Positions 26,492 to 34,584 of a stretch of 64,000 nt of DNA are shown here, one piece after another. This DNA is from Chitinophagaceae bacterium BSSC1 (GTDB lineage: Bacteria; Bacteroidota; Bacteroidia; Chitinophagales; Chitinophagaceae). The stretch is from assembly GCA_002256435.1 (NCBI GenBank), contig NKJC01000002.1:62001-126000 (forward strand). Direction: 5' to 3'. The position numbers were made by a program, and so were the translations under genes. Below the pieces are notes generated by a model. It was not told the DNA's origin, did not search any database, and saw nothing but the letters and a program-made list of their open reading frames with translations. Numbering within the stretch: position 1 is the first letter of the stretch; every line of letters starts with the position of its first letter.

Positions 26492-27244
26492 TTATTGAAT
26501 AGAATCTAATAATTTGGCACCTTCTGCTTTAAGGGCTGGATCATCCGCGGTTCTTACGGGTAGCTTAACCAATTTGTTTAAAACTTCAATGGCTTGGGTT
26601 GGCCGATGGTTGTCTCTATAAGCTTTGGCAAGGTCTAAATAATTCAACACAAAATAGGGATCCAGACTTTTGCATTTTTCAAAATTAGCAATGGCAGAAT
26701 CAAGGTCTCCATTGGGTAAACCTCCATAGAACAATTTCACCGCTACTTTTTTAACCCCTGAAAGATTCACCATTTCATAGTGCCATTTACCCAAACTATA
26801 ATAAGCTTTGGCGTGGTTGGGTTGTAAGGCAATTGCAGCTTCTGTATAGGTTTTCACGTCTTTTACAAGCGCTACAATTTTCTTATTCTCTGTTTCAATA
26901 TCGGTCATCTTTCCAGAAGCCATGGCCATAACATAATTGGCGTCTGCATTTTTGGGATTGGCTTCAAATGCTTTTTTGGCCAAGACCATGGAGGTTTCCA
27001 GATACAAGCGCTTGGTATTTTTATCAGCTTGCCTACCTCCTATAGAAGCATGCAATTCTGCAGCTTTTACCAAGGCTTTTAGGTTGGATGGTTCTACCGC
27101 TAGTACCTGTTTGTATTTATCCAATGCCTCTGGTTCTTTTACCTGACGTTCAAAATTGTCCGCTTCTTTGAGCAAAACATTCACATCTTGTGCAATTGAA
27201 TAATTGAACATGAAACAAGAAAGGAAAATCAGAAAATATTTCAT
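26492..27244 (-). CDS. Exported TPR-repeat protein
   Basis: A 250-residue protein with a signal peptide (MKYFLIFLSCFMFNYSIAQ). TPR-like helical repeats follow: ALDKYKQVLAVEPSNLKAL, AYYSLGKWHYEM and NYLDLAKAYRDNHRPTQAIE. Probably a periplasmic adaptor; no enzymatic motif is seen. It begins 1 bp after folB ends, so co-transcription is likely although a link to folate is not obvious. Confidence 0.8.
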   Translation of the reverse strand: MKYFLIFLSCFMFNYSIAQDVNVLLKEADNFERQVKEPEALDKYKQVLAVEPSNLKALVKAAELHASIGGRQADKNTKRLYLETSMVLAKKAFEANPKNADANYVMAMASGKMTDIETENKKIVALVKDVKTYTEAAIALQPNHAKAYYSLGKWHYEMVNLSGVKKVAVKLFYGGLPNGDLDSAIANFEKCKSLDPYFVLNYLDLAKAYRDNHRPTQAIEVLNKLVKLPVRTADDPALKAEGAKLLDSIQ

Positions 27245-27245
27245 A

Positions 27246-27614
27246 TCAATGATTTAGTTGTGACCTATCCAATTCAAAAATCACGCCAACCTGACCCACC
27301 AATCCTTCAATAGGTGGATGCATTTTGTGAATGCTAAACCTAATAGAATTTGCCAATGGAAAATGCTGCAAAATCATGTATGAAAAATCACTGGCAATGG
27401 TTTCCAATAAAGGAGTTGGCTTTTTCATTCTTTCTTGCAACAATTGATATACAGTTGCATAGTCAATAGTTTCACTCAGATGCTGAATAATCCCAGTTTT
27501 GGTAGTGCATTGAATGTATATATCAACTTCATACTCATTGCCTAGTATTTTTTCTTCTGTAAAAATACCATGGTGGGCAATACATCGAATGGCTTTTAAA
27601 TGAACGGTTAGCAT
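27246..27614 (-). CDS. folB: Dihydroneopterin aldolase
   Basis: Cytosolic folate-pathway enzyme converting 7,8-dihydroneopterin to 6-hydroxymethyl-dihydropterin and glycolaldehyde; 122 residues, the usual length. Visible motifs are the N-terminal GIFTEEK, the active-site-like DYATVYQLL, the LLETIASDF glutamate, and the C-terminal IHKMHPPIEG with its catalytic Lys. It sits 9 bp after trxB and 1 bp before the TPR gene on the same strand. Confidence 0.93.
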   Translation of the reverse strand: MLTVHLKAIRCIAHHGIFTEEKILGNEYEVDIYIQCTTKTGIIQHLSETIDYATVYQLLQERMKKPTPLLETIASDFSYMILQHFPLANSIRFSIHKMHPPIEGLVGQVGVIFELDRSQLNH

Positions 27615-27623
27615 CTGTTAGAT

Positions 27624-28571
27624 TTATGCCAATCCATTGGCGGTCAAATATCGCTCCGCGTCAAGGGCAGCCATGCAACCACTACCCGCTGCTGTTACTG
27701 CTTGGCGATAGTTTTTGTCTTGTACATCGCCCGCGGCAAATACCCCTGGTATATTGGTTTTGGATGTTCCTGGTATGGTTTGAATATAGCCAGTTTCATC
27801 CATGTCTATAAAGTCTTTGAAGATGCCGCTATTGGGTTCATGACCAATGGCTACAAAAAATCCGCTAACTGGAATTTCTGTTTTTTCTTGGGTTGCCGTA
27901 TTCAATAAACGAACAGCTTCTACTTTGTTGGCTCCTAGAATTTCATCGGTTACACTATTCCAATACACTTTAATATTGGGTGCATTCAAAACGCGATCCT
28001 GCATTACTTTGCTGGCACGCATTTGGTCTCTTCTTACCACCATATGAACTGTTGTACATAGTTTGGATAAGTAGAGCGCTTCCTCTGCAGCAGTATCGCC
28101 CGCGCCAACAATGGCTACTTCTTTACCACGGAAAAAGAACCCGTCACATACCGCACAAGCACTTACCCCAAATCCATTTAAGCGTTCTTCACTTTCTAAA
28201 CCCAACCACTTGGCAGAAGCACCTGTAGAGATAATCACAGAATCTGCCTCAATCCATTTTTCTTCGTCAATTTCAACTTGAAAAGGTCTCACGCTAAAGT
28301 CAACTTTAGTGGCTAATCCATAACGAATATCTGCTCCCATGCGTGCGGCTTGTTTTTCAAAATGAACCATCATTTCTGGTCCTTGAATACCTTCAGGATA
28401 TCCTGGGTAATTTTCCACCTCAGTAGTGATGGTTAATTGACCACCGGGTTGAATTCCTTGGTATAAAACGGGTTTCATATTGGCCCTAGCGGCATAAATA
28501 GCTGCAGTATAGCCTGCTGGTCCAGAACCTATAATCAACACATGTACTTTCTCAGAAATTTGATTTGACAT
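27624..28571 (-). CDS. trxB: Thioredoxin-disulfide reductase
   Basis: Flavoprotein that reduces thioredoxin with NADPH, 315 residues. FAD motif IIGSGPAGYTAAIYAAR, redox-active CAVC (Cys139, Cys142 from this start), NADPH motif VGAGDTAAEEALYLS, and C-terminal GVFAAGDVQD. The start at 28571 is preferred over an in-frame ATG at 28607: a TAATTTTG promoter element at 28592-28599 lies between them, so the longer form could not be translated from that transcript, and homologues start near here. Thioredoxin itself is at 63260. Confidence 0.94.
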   Translation of the reverse strand: MSNQISEKVHVLIIGSGPAGYTAAIYAARANMKPVLYQGIQPGGQLTITTEVENYPGYPEGIQGPEMMVHFEKQAARMGADIRYGLATKVDFSVRPFQVEIDEEKWIEADSVIISTGASAKWLGLESEERLNGFGVSACAVCDGFFFRGKEVAIVGAGDTAAEEALYLSKLCTTVHMVVRRDQMRASKVMQDRVLNAPNIKVYWNSVTDEILGANKVEAVRLLNTATQEKTEIPVSGFFVAIGHEPNSGIFKDFIDMDETGYIQTIPGTSKTNIPGVFAAGDVQDKNYRQAVTAAGSGCMAALDAERYLTANGLA

Positions 28572-28591
28572 TTTTATCATTTTAGAACCTA

Positions 28592-28599
28592 CAAAATTA
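28592..28599 (-). promoter_or_regulatory. Candidate -7 promoter element of trxB
   Basis: The minus strand reads TAATTTTG, a full TAnnTTTG match, ending 20 nt before the chosen trxB start. A GGGC-TTT-GCCC palindrome lies just upstream on that strand. No clear -33 box. Confidence 0.4.
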
Positions 28600-28645
28600 A
28601 AGGGCAAAGCCCATCCTACTTTATAGGATTGTACACAATTACGGA

Positions 28646-29527
28646 CTATTTGGGGATAATCAGGGTCTTATATTGGGCAGCATAGCCTGTAAATGCACCA
28701 AGTGCACCATTGTCAATATTTCCCAAGACTTTTCCTGGAGAAGAAAAAGGGTTTCCTACGCTAGAAAAGGCAAATTCCCAGGTTCTCCAAAAATCATAAC
28801 CAGGCTTGGTGATATTGCAAAACTTAACACTTACCGTATCACCTTTTAGGAAAAACCCATAATTATCTCTTTCTCTTGGCAAGTTGCGGTTAACGCCCCT
28901 ATCTACCTGTACATTATAGGTTTTACCATCAACAACTTGGTCATCAAAAACACTGTTTTGCCCGGGGAGAAAAGGTTCCCTATTCTGTTTGGTAAAATAG
29001 CGAATATAATTACCCAATCCTGGGGGATCAGACACCCTAGTCATGAGTTTTACTTGTTGAGAATCGGCAATGGGATAAATGGGTAATGACCAAAGCGAAT
29101 CCATTTTTTTGACCAAATCTGGAATTTGTGTAATGGCGGTATAGTTGGTATTGTTGTAATTTACTTTAAGGGTATACTGTTTACCCAATTCTCCCAGAAA
29201 AGCCGTGCTAGCACTAGCTGGGTCATTACTATAATAATAAACAAAACCTCCTTTTACCGGAAGTTTGTATTCCTTTAATAAATGGGTTTTGCTCCCGTTA
29301 CTGATAGTTAATTGGGCATTATGGATAAAGCTATTATTAAACACATTAGAATCCAGATTGGCATAGTATCCTGTAGACTGGGTCAGGATCACCGTAGGTG
29401 CCAACCCATTTTCAATCTCTGCATCAACCACCAATTTTTGTGTAGTTACATCAGGTACTAAATTGATATCCTTTTCACAGGAAACCAAAAAGATTAAGAG
29501 GAATAAAAAAATGTGGCGCTTAAACAT
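28646..29527 (-). CDS. DUF4249 family lipoprotein
   Basis: A 293-residue lipoprotein with lipobox LVSC (Cys17). The N-terminal LVVDAEIENGLAPTVILTQ and an overall beta-rich plan match DUF4249, a Bacteroidota family often found next to TonB-dependent outer-membrane receptors. No such receptor is adjacent here. Function unknown; surface or periplasmic location is inferred from the signal. A TAACTTTG element ends 4 nt from the ATG. Confidence 0.82.
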   Translation of the reverse strand: MFKRHIFLFLLIFLVSCEKDINLVPDVTTQKLVVDAEIENGLAPTVILTQSTGYYANLDSNVFNNSFIHNAQLTISNGSKTHLLKEYKLPVKGGFVYYYSNDPASASTAFLGELGKQYTLKVNYNNTNYTAITQIPDLVKKMDSLWSLPIYPIADSQQVKLMTRVSDPPGLGNYIRYFTKQNREPFLPGQNSVFDDQVVDGKTYNVQVDRGVNRNLPRERDNYGFFLKGDTVSVKFCNITKPGYDFWRTWEFAFSSVGNPFSSPGKVLGNIDNGALGAFTGYAAQYKTLIIPK

Positions 29528-29531
29528 GTAG

Positions 29532-29539
29532 CAAAGTTA
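29532..29539 (-). promoter_or_regulatory. Candidate -7 promoter element of the DUF4249 gene
   Basis: The minus strand reads TAACTTTG, a full TAnnTTTG match, with only CTAC before the ATG. As with serA, the predicted mRNA start would be at or beside the start codon. Confidence 0.4.
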
Positions 29540-29599
29540 TTAGAACTATAACAACAGTTGTCTTAGATTGTTCCCAGCAACTGGGCTATAAAAACAAAA

Positions 29600-29621
29600 C
29601 CCTTCTGTTGGTACAGAAGGG
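29600..29621 (-). terminator. Intrinsic terminator of the sigma factor gene
   Basis: An 8-bp stem CCCTTCTG / CAGAAGGG with a 6-nt loop, followed on the minus strand by TTTTGTTTTTAT. It lies 20 bp past the sigma factor stop codon. Confidence 0.8.
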
Positions 29622-29641
29622 CCTTGAAAATTTTTGGAATA

Positions 29642-30499
29642 TTATCCCAAATATGCTTTCAGCGCATTGCTGTATCTAGCTTTTTGAAGACGCTTGATAG
29701 CGCGTTCTTTAATTTGACGAATACGTTCTTTGGTCAAATCATATTTCATGCCTATTTGCTCAATAGTCACGCCATTTTCACCATCCAATCCAAAATAAGC
29801 ATTCACAATTTCAGCTTCTCTTGGACTCAATGATTTTAGAACTCGGCGAATTTCTTCACGCAAAGAATCTTTCATCACATCTTCGTCTGTATCATCGCTA
29901 CCTTCTAACAAATCGCCCATGGCAACGTCTTCTGCTTCATGCACGGGTGCATCTAATGAAGTGTGACGGGTATTTGATTGGAAGATATTGTTGATTTCTG
30001 TTTCACTCATTTCTAAGATCTCAGCTAGCTCCTCAGTAGAAGGTTCACGTTCATGCTCTTGTTCAAAAGCCATGTATGCTTTATTGGCCTTATTATAAGT
30101 ACCAATTTTATTCTGTGGCAAACGAACCAATCTTCCTTGTTCAGCCAAAGCTTGCAAAATAGATTGACGAATCCACCATACCGCATAAGAAATAAATTTG
30201 AAACCCTTGGTCTCATCAAACCTTTGTGCAGCTTTAATCAAACCTAGGTTTCCCTCATTGATTAAGTCACTCAGAGATAAACCTTGGTGTTGGTATTGCT
30301 TTGCAACAGATACCACAAATCTCAAGTTGGCCTGAACCAGTTTATCCAATGCGCGTTGATCACCCATTTTGATTTTTTGGGCCAGCGTTGTTTCCTCTTC
30401 AGGAGTAATCATTGGAATCTTAGAAATTTCCTGTAGATACTTTTCAACTGCCTGTGAATCGCGGTTGGTAATCTGGGTAGCAATTTTGAGCTGCCTCAT
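29642..30499 (-). CDS. rpoD: Primary RNA polymerase sigma factor (sigma-70)
   Basis: A 285-residue group 1 sigma factor of the short Bacteroidota type, lacking the long region 1.1 of E. coli RpoD. Region 1.2 is YLQEISKIPMITPEEE, region 2 carries LRFVVSVAKQYQ, DLINEGNLGLIKAAQRFD and YAVWWIRQSI, region 3 follows RLVRLPQNK, and region 4.2 has the helix-turn-helix TIEQIGMKYDLTKERIRQIK. It directs transcription from the TAnnTTTG promoters seen in this window. It is monocistronic, with a terminator 20 bp downstream and a promoter element ~105 bp upstream. Confidence 0.95.
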   Translation of the reverse strand: MRQLKIATQITNRDSQAVEKYLQEISKIPMITPEEETTLAQKIKMGDQRALDKLVQANLRFVVSVAKQYQHQGLSLSDLINEGNLGLIKAAQRFDETKGFKFISYAVWWIRQSILQALAEQGRLVRLPQNKIGTYNKANKAYMAFEQEHEREPSTEELAEILEMSETEINNIFQSNTRHTSLDAPVHEAEDVAMGDLLEGSDDTDEDVMKDSLREEIRRVLKSLSPREAEIVNAYFGLDGENGVTIEQIGMKYDLTKERIRQIKERAIKRLQKARYSNALKAYLG

Positions 30500-30603
30500 A
30501 ATGAATAATTGTCTGAATGAATATTAACGTTGAAAAGACCAGAATTGTTATACAAACGCTGTTTGAACTTAGTTAAAGTGTCAAATGTCTTTTTCAGAGC
30601 CTG

Positions 30604-30611
30604 CAAAAGTA
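30604..30611 (-). promoter_or_regulatory. Candidate -7 promoter element of rpoD
   Basis: The minus strand reads TACTTTTG, a full TAnnTTTG match, which would give an mRNA leader of roughly 95-100 nt. No clear -33 box was seen at standard spacing. Confidence 0.4.
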
Positions 30612-30755
30612 AGAATAATGCATGTAAACTGTCTGATTTTGTGGAAAAAATGATGGTTTTGGGAAAAAAACTGGAAATCATAGTCAGAAATGAGGATAAA
30701 ATTACCTCCCCCTTAACAGAGAAAAAAGGCCATTTTGGGTTTATCTTCGCCATCT

Positions 30756-31769
30756 ATGATTGATTTTCGTTCCGATACCGTAACCCAACCAGGAACTGCA
30801 ATGCTCTCATCCATGATGCGAGCGCCCATTGGAGACGATGTTTTTGGAGAAGACCCCTCTATTAATGCCTTGGAATCCTTGTCAACTTCCCTTTTTGGGA
30901 TGGAAGCAGCTGTTTTTTGTCCCAGTGGCACCATGACCAATCAAATAGCTATTAAATGTCATACAAGGCCAGGTGACGAAGTGATTTGTGATCAAATGTC
31001 TCATATCTATTTATATGAAGGCGGAGGCATTGCTGCCAATTCTGGCGCTTCGGTAAGATTGTTGGCTGGAGATAGGGGTAGAATTACTGCTGAAATGGTG
31101 GCAGCCGCTATTAACCCTGTGGATATTCACAAACCATCTACCACCCTAGTTTCTTTAGAAAACACTGCCAACAGAGGTGGTGGATCATGCTACGAATTTG
31201 CTGACATTCAATCTATTAAAGAGGTTTGTCTACAAAATAATTTAAAACTACACTTGGATGGCGCTAGAGTATTTAATGCCATCATTGCTAAAAAAGAGTC
31301 CCCAAAATGGTATGGTGAAACCTTTGATAGTATTTCAGTTTGTTTGAGCAAGGGCCTAGGCGCACCAGTAGGAAGTGTGCTTTTGGGAACCCATGATTTT
31401 ATTCAAAAAGCTAGAAGGGTTAGAAAACTATTTGGTGGTGGCATGCGTCAGGCAGGTTATTTAGCAGCTGCCGGTATCTATGCATTAGAAAATAATGTGA
31501 ACCGATTGGAAGAAGACCATCGGCATACCAAAATGCTGGAAACAGCACTTGCAAAAAAGGATTTTGTTGGTGACATACTCCCCGTGGAAACCAATATTCT
31601 CATATTTGAAGTAAACGGCCGTTACACATCCCCCCTGTTAACCGCAAAATTAAAAGAGCATGGTATTTTAGCCATTGCCATCTCCCCCACCCAAGTCAGA
31701 CTAGTAGTTCATTTGAACATTAGTCCACAAGACATTCAAACAACCATTTCTTTGATTGAAACACTTTAA
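30756..31769 (+). CDS. Low-specificity L-threonine aldolase family protein
   Basis: PLP-dependent fold-type I enzyme of 337 residues, cleaving L-threonine or allo-threonine to glycine and acetaldehyde. The start [13 protein letters not shown] is the family's own opening, so the ATG at 30756 is used rather than an in-frame start 7 codons earlier. Motifs are [33 protein letters not shown] (PLP-contacting Asp and Arg) and the PLP lysine in [13 protein letters not shown]. It is followed by pgi after 28 bp and is probably co-transcribed with it. Confidence 0.93.
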   Translation: MIDFRSDTVTQPGTAMLSSMMRAPIGDDVFGEDPSINALESLSTSLFGMEAAVFCPSGTMTNQIAIKCHTRPGDEVICDQMSHIYLYEGGGIAANSGASVRLLAGDRGRITAEMVAAAINPVDIHKPSTTLVSLENTANRGGGSCYEFADIQSIKEVCLQNNLKLHLDGARVFNAIIAKKESPKWYGETFDSISVCLSKGLGAPVGSVLLGTHDFIQKARRVRKLFGGGMRQAGYLAAAGIYALENNVNRLEEDHRHTKMLETALAKKDFVGDILPVETNILIFEVNGRYTSPLLTAKLKEHGILAIAISPTQVRLVVHLNISPQDIQTTISLIETL

Positions 31770-31797
31770 TGATTCCAATATTCAAATAAGAACAGAT

Positions 31798-33459
31798 ATG
31801 CTACCTAGAATCAATCCAACATCCACACAAGCCTGGTTTTTATTAAAAAAACATTTTGAAGAAGAAATGAATCGCAAACACATGCGTGACTTGTTTGCTG
31901 CTGAACCTGAGCGATTTCAAAAATTCTCACTTTGCTTAGAAGATTTAGTATTTGATTATTCCAAGAATATCATCAACCAAAAAACCTTAAAACTTTTGTT
32001 AGAGTTGGCAGAGGATTGCAAACTAAAAGATGCTATCAAAGCCATGTTTGACGGTGATAAAATCAATGAAACAGAAGGTAGATCTGTATTGCATACTGCA
32101 TTGAGAAATTTTTCTGGCAACCCTGTAATGGTTGATGGAAAAGATATTATGCCTGATATTTTAAAAGTACAAGAGCAGATGAAGGCTTTTTGTACGGCCA
32201 TTCATAGTGGTGAGTGGAAGGGTTATACAGGTAAACCTATCAAATTCATTGTAAATATTGGAATTGGTGGGTCTGATTTAGGTCCTGTAATGGTTACCGA
32301 AGCCTTGAAACCTTATACGGTAAAAGGGATTGAAACCTTTTTTGTGAGCAATGTTGATGGTACCCATATTGTAGAAACCCTGAAAAAAGTAAACGCAGCA
32401 GAAACCCTGTTCTTGGTAGCTTCTAAAACCTTTACTACCCAAGAAACCATGACCAATGCCCACACTGCAAGGAATTGGTTTTTGGAATCAGGTGCTAATG
32501 AATCTGATATTGCCAAACATTTTGCGGCTTTGAGTACCAATGAAAAATCAGTTACTGCATTTGGAATAGACAAAGCAAATATGTTTGAATTTTGGGATTG
32601 GGTTGGTGGCCGATATTCTCTTTGGAGTGCTATTGGTTTATCCATTGCTTTGACTATTGGATACGACAATTTTATTGCCCTTTTAAAAGGTGCAGAGTCT
32701 GTTGACAAACACTTGAAAACAGCTCCTTTTGACAAAAACATTCCAGTATTGATGGCCTTGATTGGTCTTTGGTATACCAATTTTATGGGTGCCCAAAGTG
32801 AAGCCATTTTGCCTTATGATCAATACCTACATCGCTTTGCAGCCTATTTTCAACAAGGCAATATGGAAAGCAATGGTAAAAGCATAGACAGAAATGGCAA
32901 CCCCGTTAATTATGCCACCGGCCCGGTAATTTGGGGCGAACCTGGAACCAATGGTCAACACGCATTTTACCAATTGATTCACCAAGGAACACCATTGATT
33001 CCTTGTGACTTTATTGCTCCAGCTATCAGTCATAATCCTACAGGAGACCATCATGTAAAGTTGATGTCTAATTTCTTTGCACAAACCGAGGCATTGATGA
33101 ATGGCAAAACAGAAAATGAGGTTAAAGTAGAATTGATGAAAGCTGGAAAAACAGAAGATGAAATCAAAAAACTGACCCCATTCAAAGTGTTTGCTGGAAA
33201 CAAGCCCACCAACTCTATTTTGGTTAAGGAAATTACGCCTCATAGTTTGGGAACTTTGATTGCATTGTACGAACACAAAATTTTTGTGCAAGGGGTACTT
33301 TGGAACATCTTCAGTTTTGACCAATGGGGTGTTGAATTGGGCAAACAATTGGCTAATCAAATATTACCAGAATTAGAAGCAACAGATAAAGTAACCGCTC
33401 ATGATAGTTCTACAAATGGACTAATCAACAGTTTCAAACAGTTCCGCAAAGCAAAATAA
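31798..33459 (+). CDS. pgi: Glucose-6-phosphate isomerase
   Basis: Glycolytic isomerase of glucose-6-phosphate and fructose-6-phosphate, 553 residues, close to the 549 of E. coli Pgi. Both family signatures are visible: [15 protein letters not shown] and [18 protein letters not shown], plus the phosphate-binding [10 protein letters not shown] and [10 protein letters not shown]. The ATG at 31798 is chosen; a TTG 14 codons upstream would overlap the aldolase gene. It lies between the threonine aldolase and a GNAT gene (4-bp gap), likely one operon. Confidence 0.96.
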   Translation: MLPRINPTSTQAWFLLKKHFEEEMNRKHMRDLFAAEPERFQKFSLCLEDLVFDYSKNIINQKTLKLLLELAEDCKLKDAIKAMFDGDKINETEGRSVLHTALRNFSGNPVMVDGKDIMPDILKVQEQMKAFCTAIHSGEWKGYTGKPIKFIVNIGIGGSDLGPVMVTEALKPYTVKGIETFFVSNVDGTHIVETLKKVNAAETLFLVASKTFTTQETMTNAHTARNWFLESGANESDIAKHFAALSTNEKSVTAFGIDKANMFEFWDWVGGRYSLWSAIGLSIALTIGYDNFIALLKGAESVDKHLKTAPFDKNIPVLMALIGLWYTNFMGAQSEAILPYDQYLHRFAAYFQQGNMESNGKSIDRNGNPVNYATGPVIWGEPGTNGQHAFYQLIHQGTPLIPCDFIAPAISHNPTGDHHVKLMSNFFAQTEALMNGKTENEVKVELMKAGKTEDEIKKLTPFKVFAGNKPTNSILVKEITPHSLGTLIALYEHKIFVQGVLWNIFSFDQWGVELGKQLANQILPELEATDKVTAHDSSTNGLINSFKQFRKAK

Positions 33460-33463
33460 ATCA

Positions 33464-33949
33464 ATGGAGATTTGCATTAGACCTATAGAACCCAAAGACA
33501 ATGCGGCCATAGCCAGCATTATCAGAACTGCTTTAGAAGAATTTGGTGCCAATAAACCCGGTACAGTATATTTTGATGCAAGCACTGACGATTTGTTCAC
33601 TTTGTTTAAAAACCAATCTGGCTCTGTTTATTTTGTTGCAGAAGAAGACGGCTCTCTTTTAGGCGGAGCTGGAATTTTTCCTACAGAAGGTTTGCCTTCT
33701 GGAGTTTGTGAGTTGGTTAAAATGTATTTAGCCAAAGAAGCCAGAGGAAAGGGTTTGGGACAAAAAATGATTCAACATGTTATGAACTGGGCCAAAGAAT
33801 ATGGCTACCAAACAGTATACCTGGAAACCATGCCAGAATTATCAAAAGCTGTTAAAGTCTATGAACATTTTGGGTTTCAATATTTAGATGCACCCATGGG
33901 TAATTCGGGGCATTGTGGTTGTGATCTTTGGATGTCAAAAATGCTTTAG
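33464..33949 (+). CDS. GNAT family N-acetyltransferase
   Basis: A 161-residue acetyl-CoA-dependent N-acetyltransferase. The core motif A is present as VKMYLAKEARGKGLGQKMIQ with the acetyl-CoA-binding R-G-K-G-L-G, followed by VYLETMPELSKAVKVYEHFGF. The substrate cannot be told. It starts 4 bp after pgi and ends before a strong terminator. Confidence 0.9.
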   Translation: MEICIRPIEPKDNAAIASIIRTALEEFGANKPGTVYFDASTDDLFTLFKNQSGSVYFVAEEDGSLLGGAGIFPTEGLPSGVCELVKMYLAKEARGKGLGQKMIQHVMNWAKEYGYQTVYLETMPELSKAVKVYEHFGFQYLDAPMGNSGHCGCDLWMSKML

Positions 33950-33970
33950 CAAAATAGACTTAAAACAAAA

Positions 33971-33993
33971 GACCCGATTCAATGAATCGGGTC
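33971..33993. terminator. Bidirectional intrinsic terminator
   Basis: A perfect 10-bp stem GACCCGATTC / GAATCGGGTC with loop AAT, A4 on the left and T5 on the right. It separates the convergent GNAT and DUF3276 genes. Confidence 0.85.
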
Positions 33994-34024
33994 TTTTTAT
34001 TTTCATCTAGTGATTTGACTTTAA

Positions 34025-34498
34025 TTACCACTTGTCAACTTCCTCGTTAGCAGTTGGGTTGTTGAACACAATTGGCGCTTCTTCTACTGGTGCGGCAACT
34101 GCAATTGTTTCAGGAGCAGTTTCAACCACAGGTTCTGCTTCTGCTGCTACAACTTGTGTAACTGGTGCAGATTCTTGTTCATAATCTGCGCCTTCTTCCC
34201 CTTCTGGATATTCATGGTTAAATGCGTCAAAATCAAAATCTGGCATCAGGTCAGTTTTCACATAATCCACGGCTTCTGCCAATGCCTTGATAAACTTGTT
34301 AAAATCTTCTTTGTACAGGAAAATCTTGTGTCGGTCATAACCATTGTTGTCAAAGCGCTTACGGCTTTCTGTAATGGTCAGGAAATAGTCGTTTCCCCTT
34401 GTAGCCCTCACATCAAAAAAATAGGTCCTTCTCTTTCCCGCCCTGATACGTTTGCTGTAAACGCTATCCATTTTTTTCTCGTTGTTCTCGTACGACAC
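34025..34498 (-). CDS. DUF3276 (PUR family) nucleic-acid-binding protein
   Basis: A 157-residue protein whose first ~95 residues form a PUR-alpha-like repeat: SKRIRAGKRRTYFFDVRATRG, DYFLTITESRKRF and the helix KEDFNKFIKALAEAVDYV. PUR proteins bind single-stranded DNA or RNA. The last ~55 residues are a low-complexity acidic tail rich in Glu, Ala, Val and Pro. It is monocistronic with a well-formed -33/-7 promoter at 34538-34567 and a bidirectional terminator. Cellular role unknown. Confidence 0.88.
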   Translation of the reverse strand: MSYENNEKKMDSVYSKRIRAGKRRTYFFDVRATRGNDYFLTITESRKRFDNNGYDRHKIFLYKEDFNKFIKALAEAVDYVKTDLMPDFDFDAFNHEYPEGEEGADYEQESAPVTQVVAAEAEPVVETAPETIAVAAPVEEAPIVFNNPTANEEVDKW

Positions 34499-34537
34499 AG
34501 TTGATTTGGTTTAAGTTGCGTAATCTATTAAGTGTCA

Positions 34538-34567
34538 CAAATATAGGGATGTTTCAGAATTACCAAA
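34538..34567 (-). promoter_or_regulatory. Promoter of the DUF3276 gene
   Basis: On the minus strand TTTG (34564-34567) and TATATTTG (34538-34545) are separated by 18 nt, matching the Bacteroidota -33 TTTG / -7 TAnnTTTG arrangement. The predicted leader is about 30 nt. This is one of two promoters in the window with both elements. Confidence 0.6.
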
Positions 34568-34584
34568 ATTTTGCCAAGATAGTT

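Noticed and set aside
28572..28607. Longer trxB start at 28607
   Set aside because: It adds 12 non-conserved residues and lies upstream of the likely -7 element at 28592-28599.
30500..30755. Small RNA or gene between rpoD and threonine aldolase
   Set aside because: Two opposing short frames overlap here, but they cover the promoter region, are low in complexity, and no structured RNA or terminator was found.
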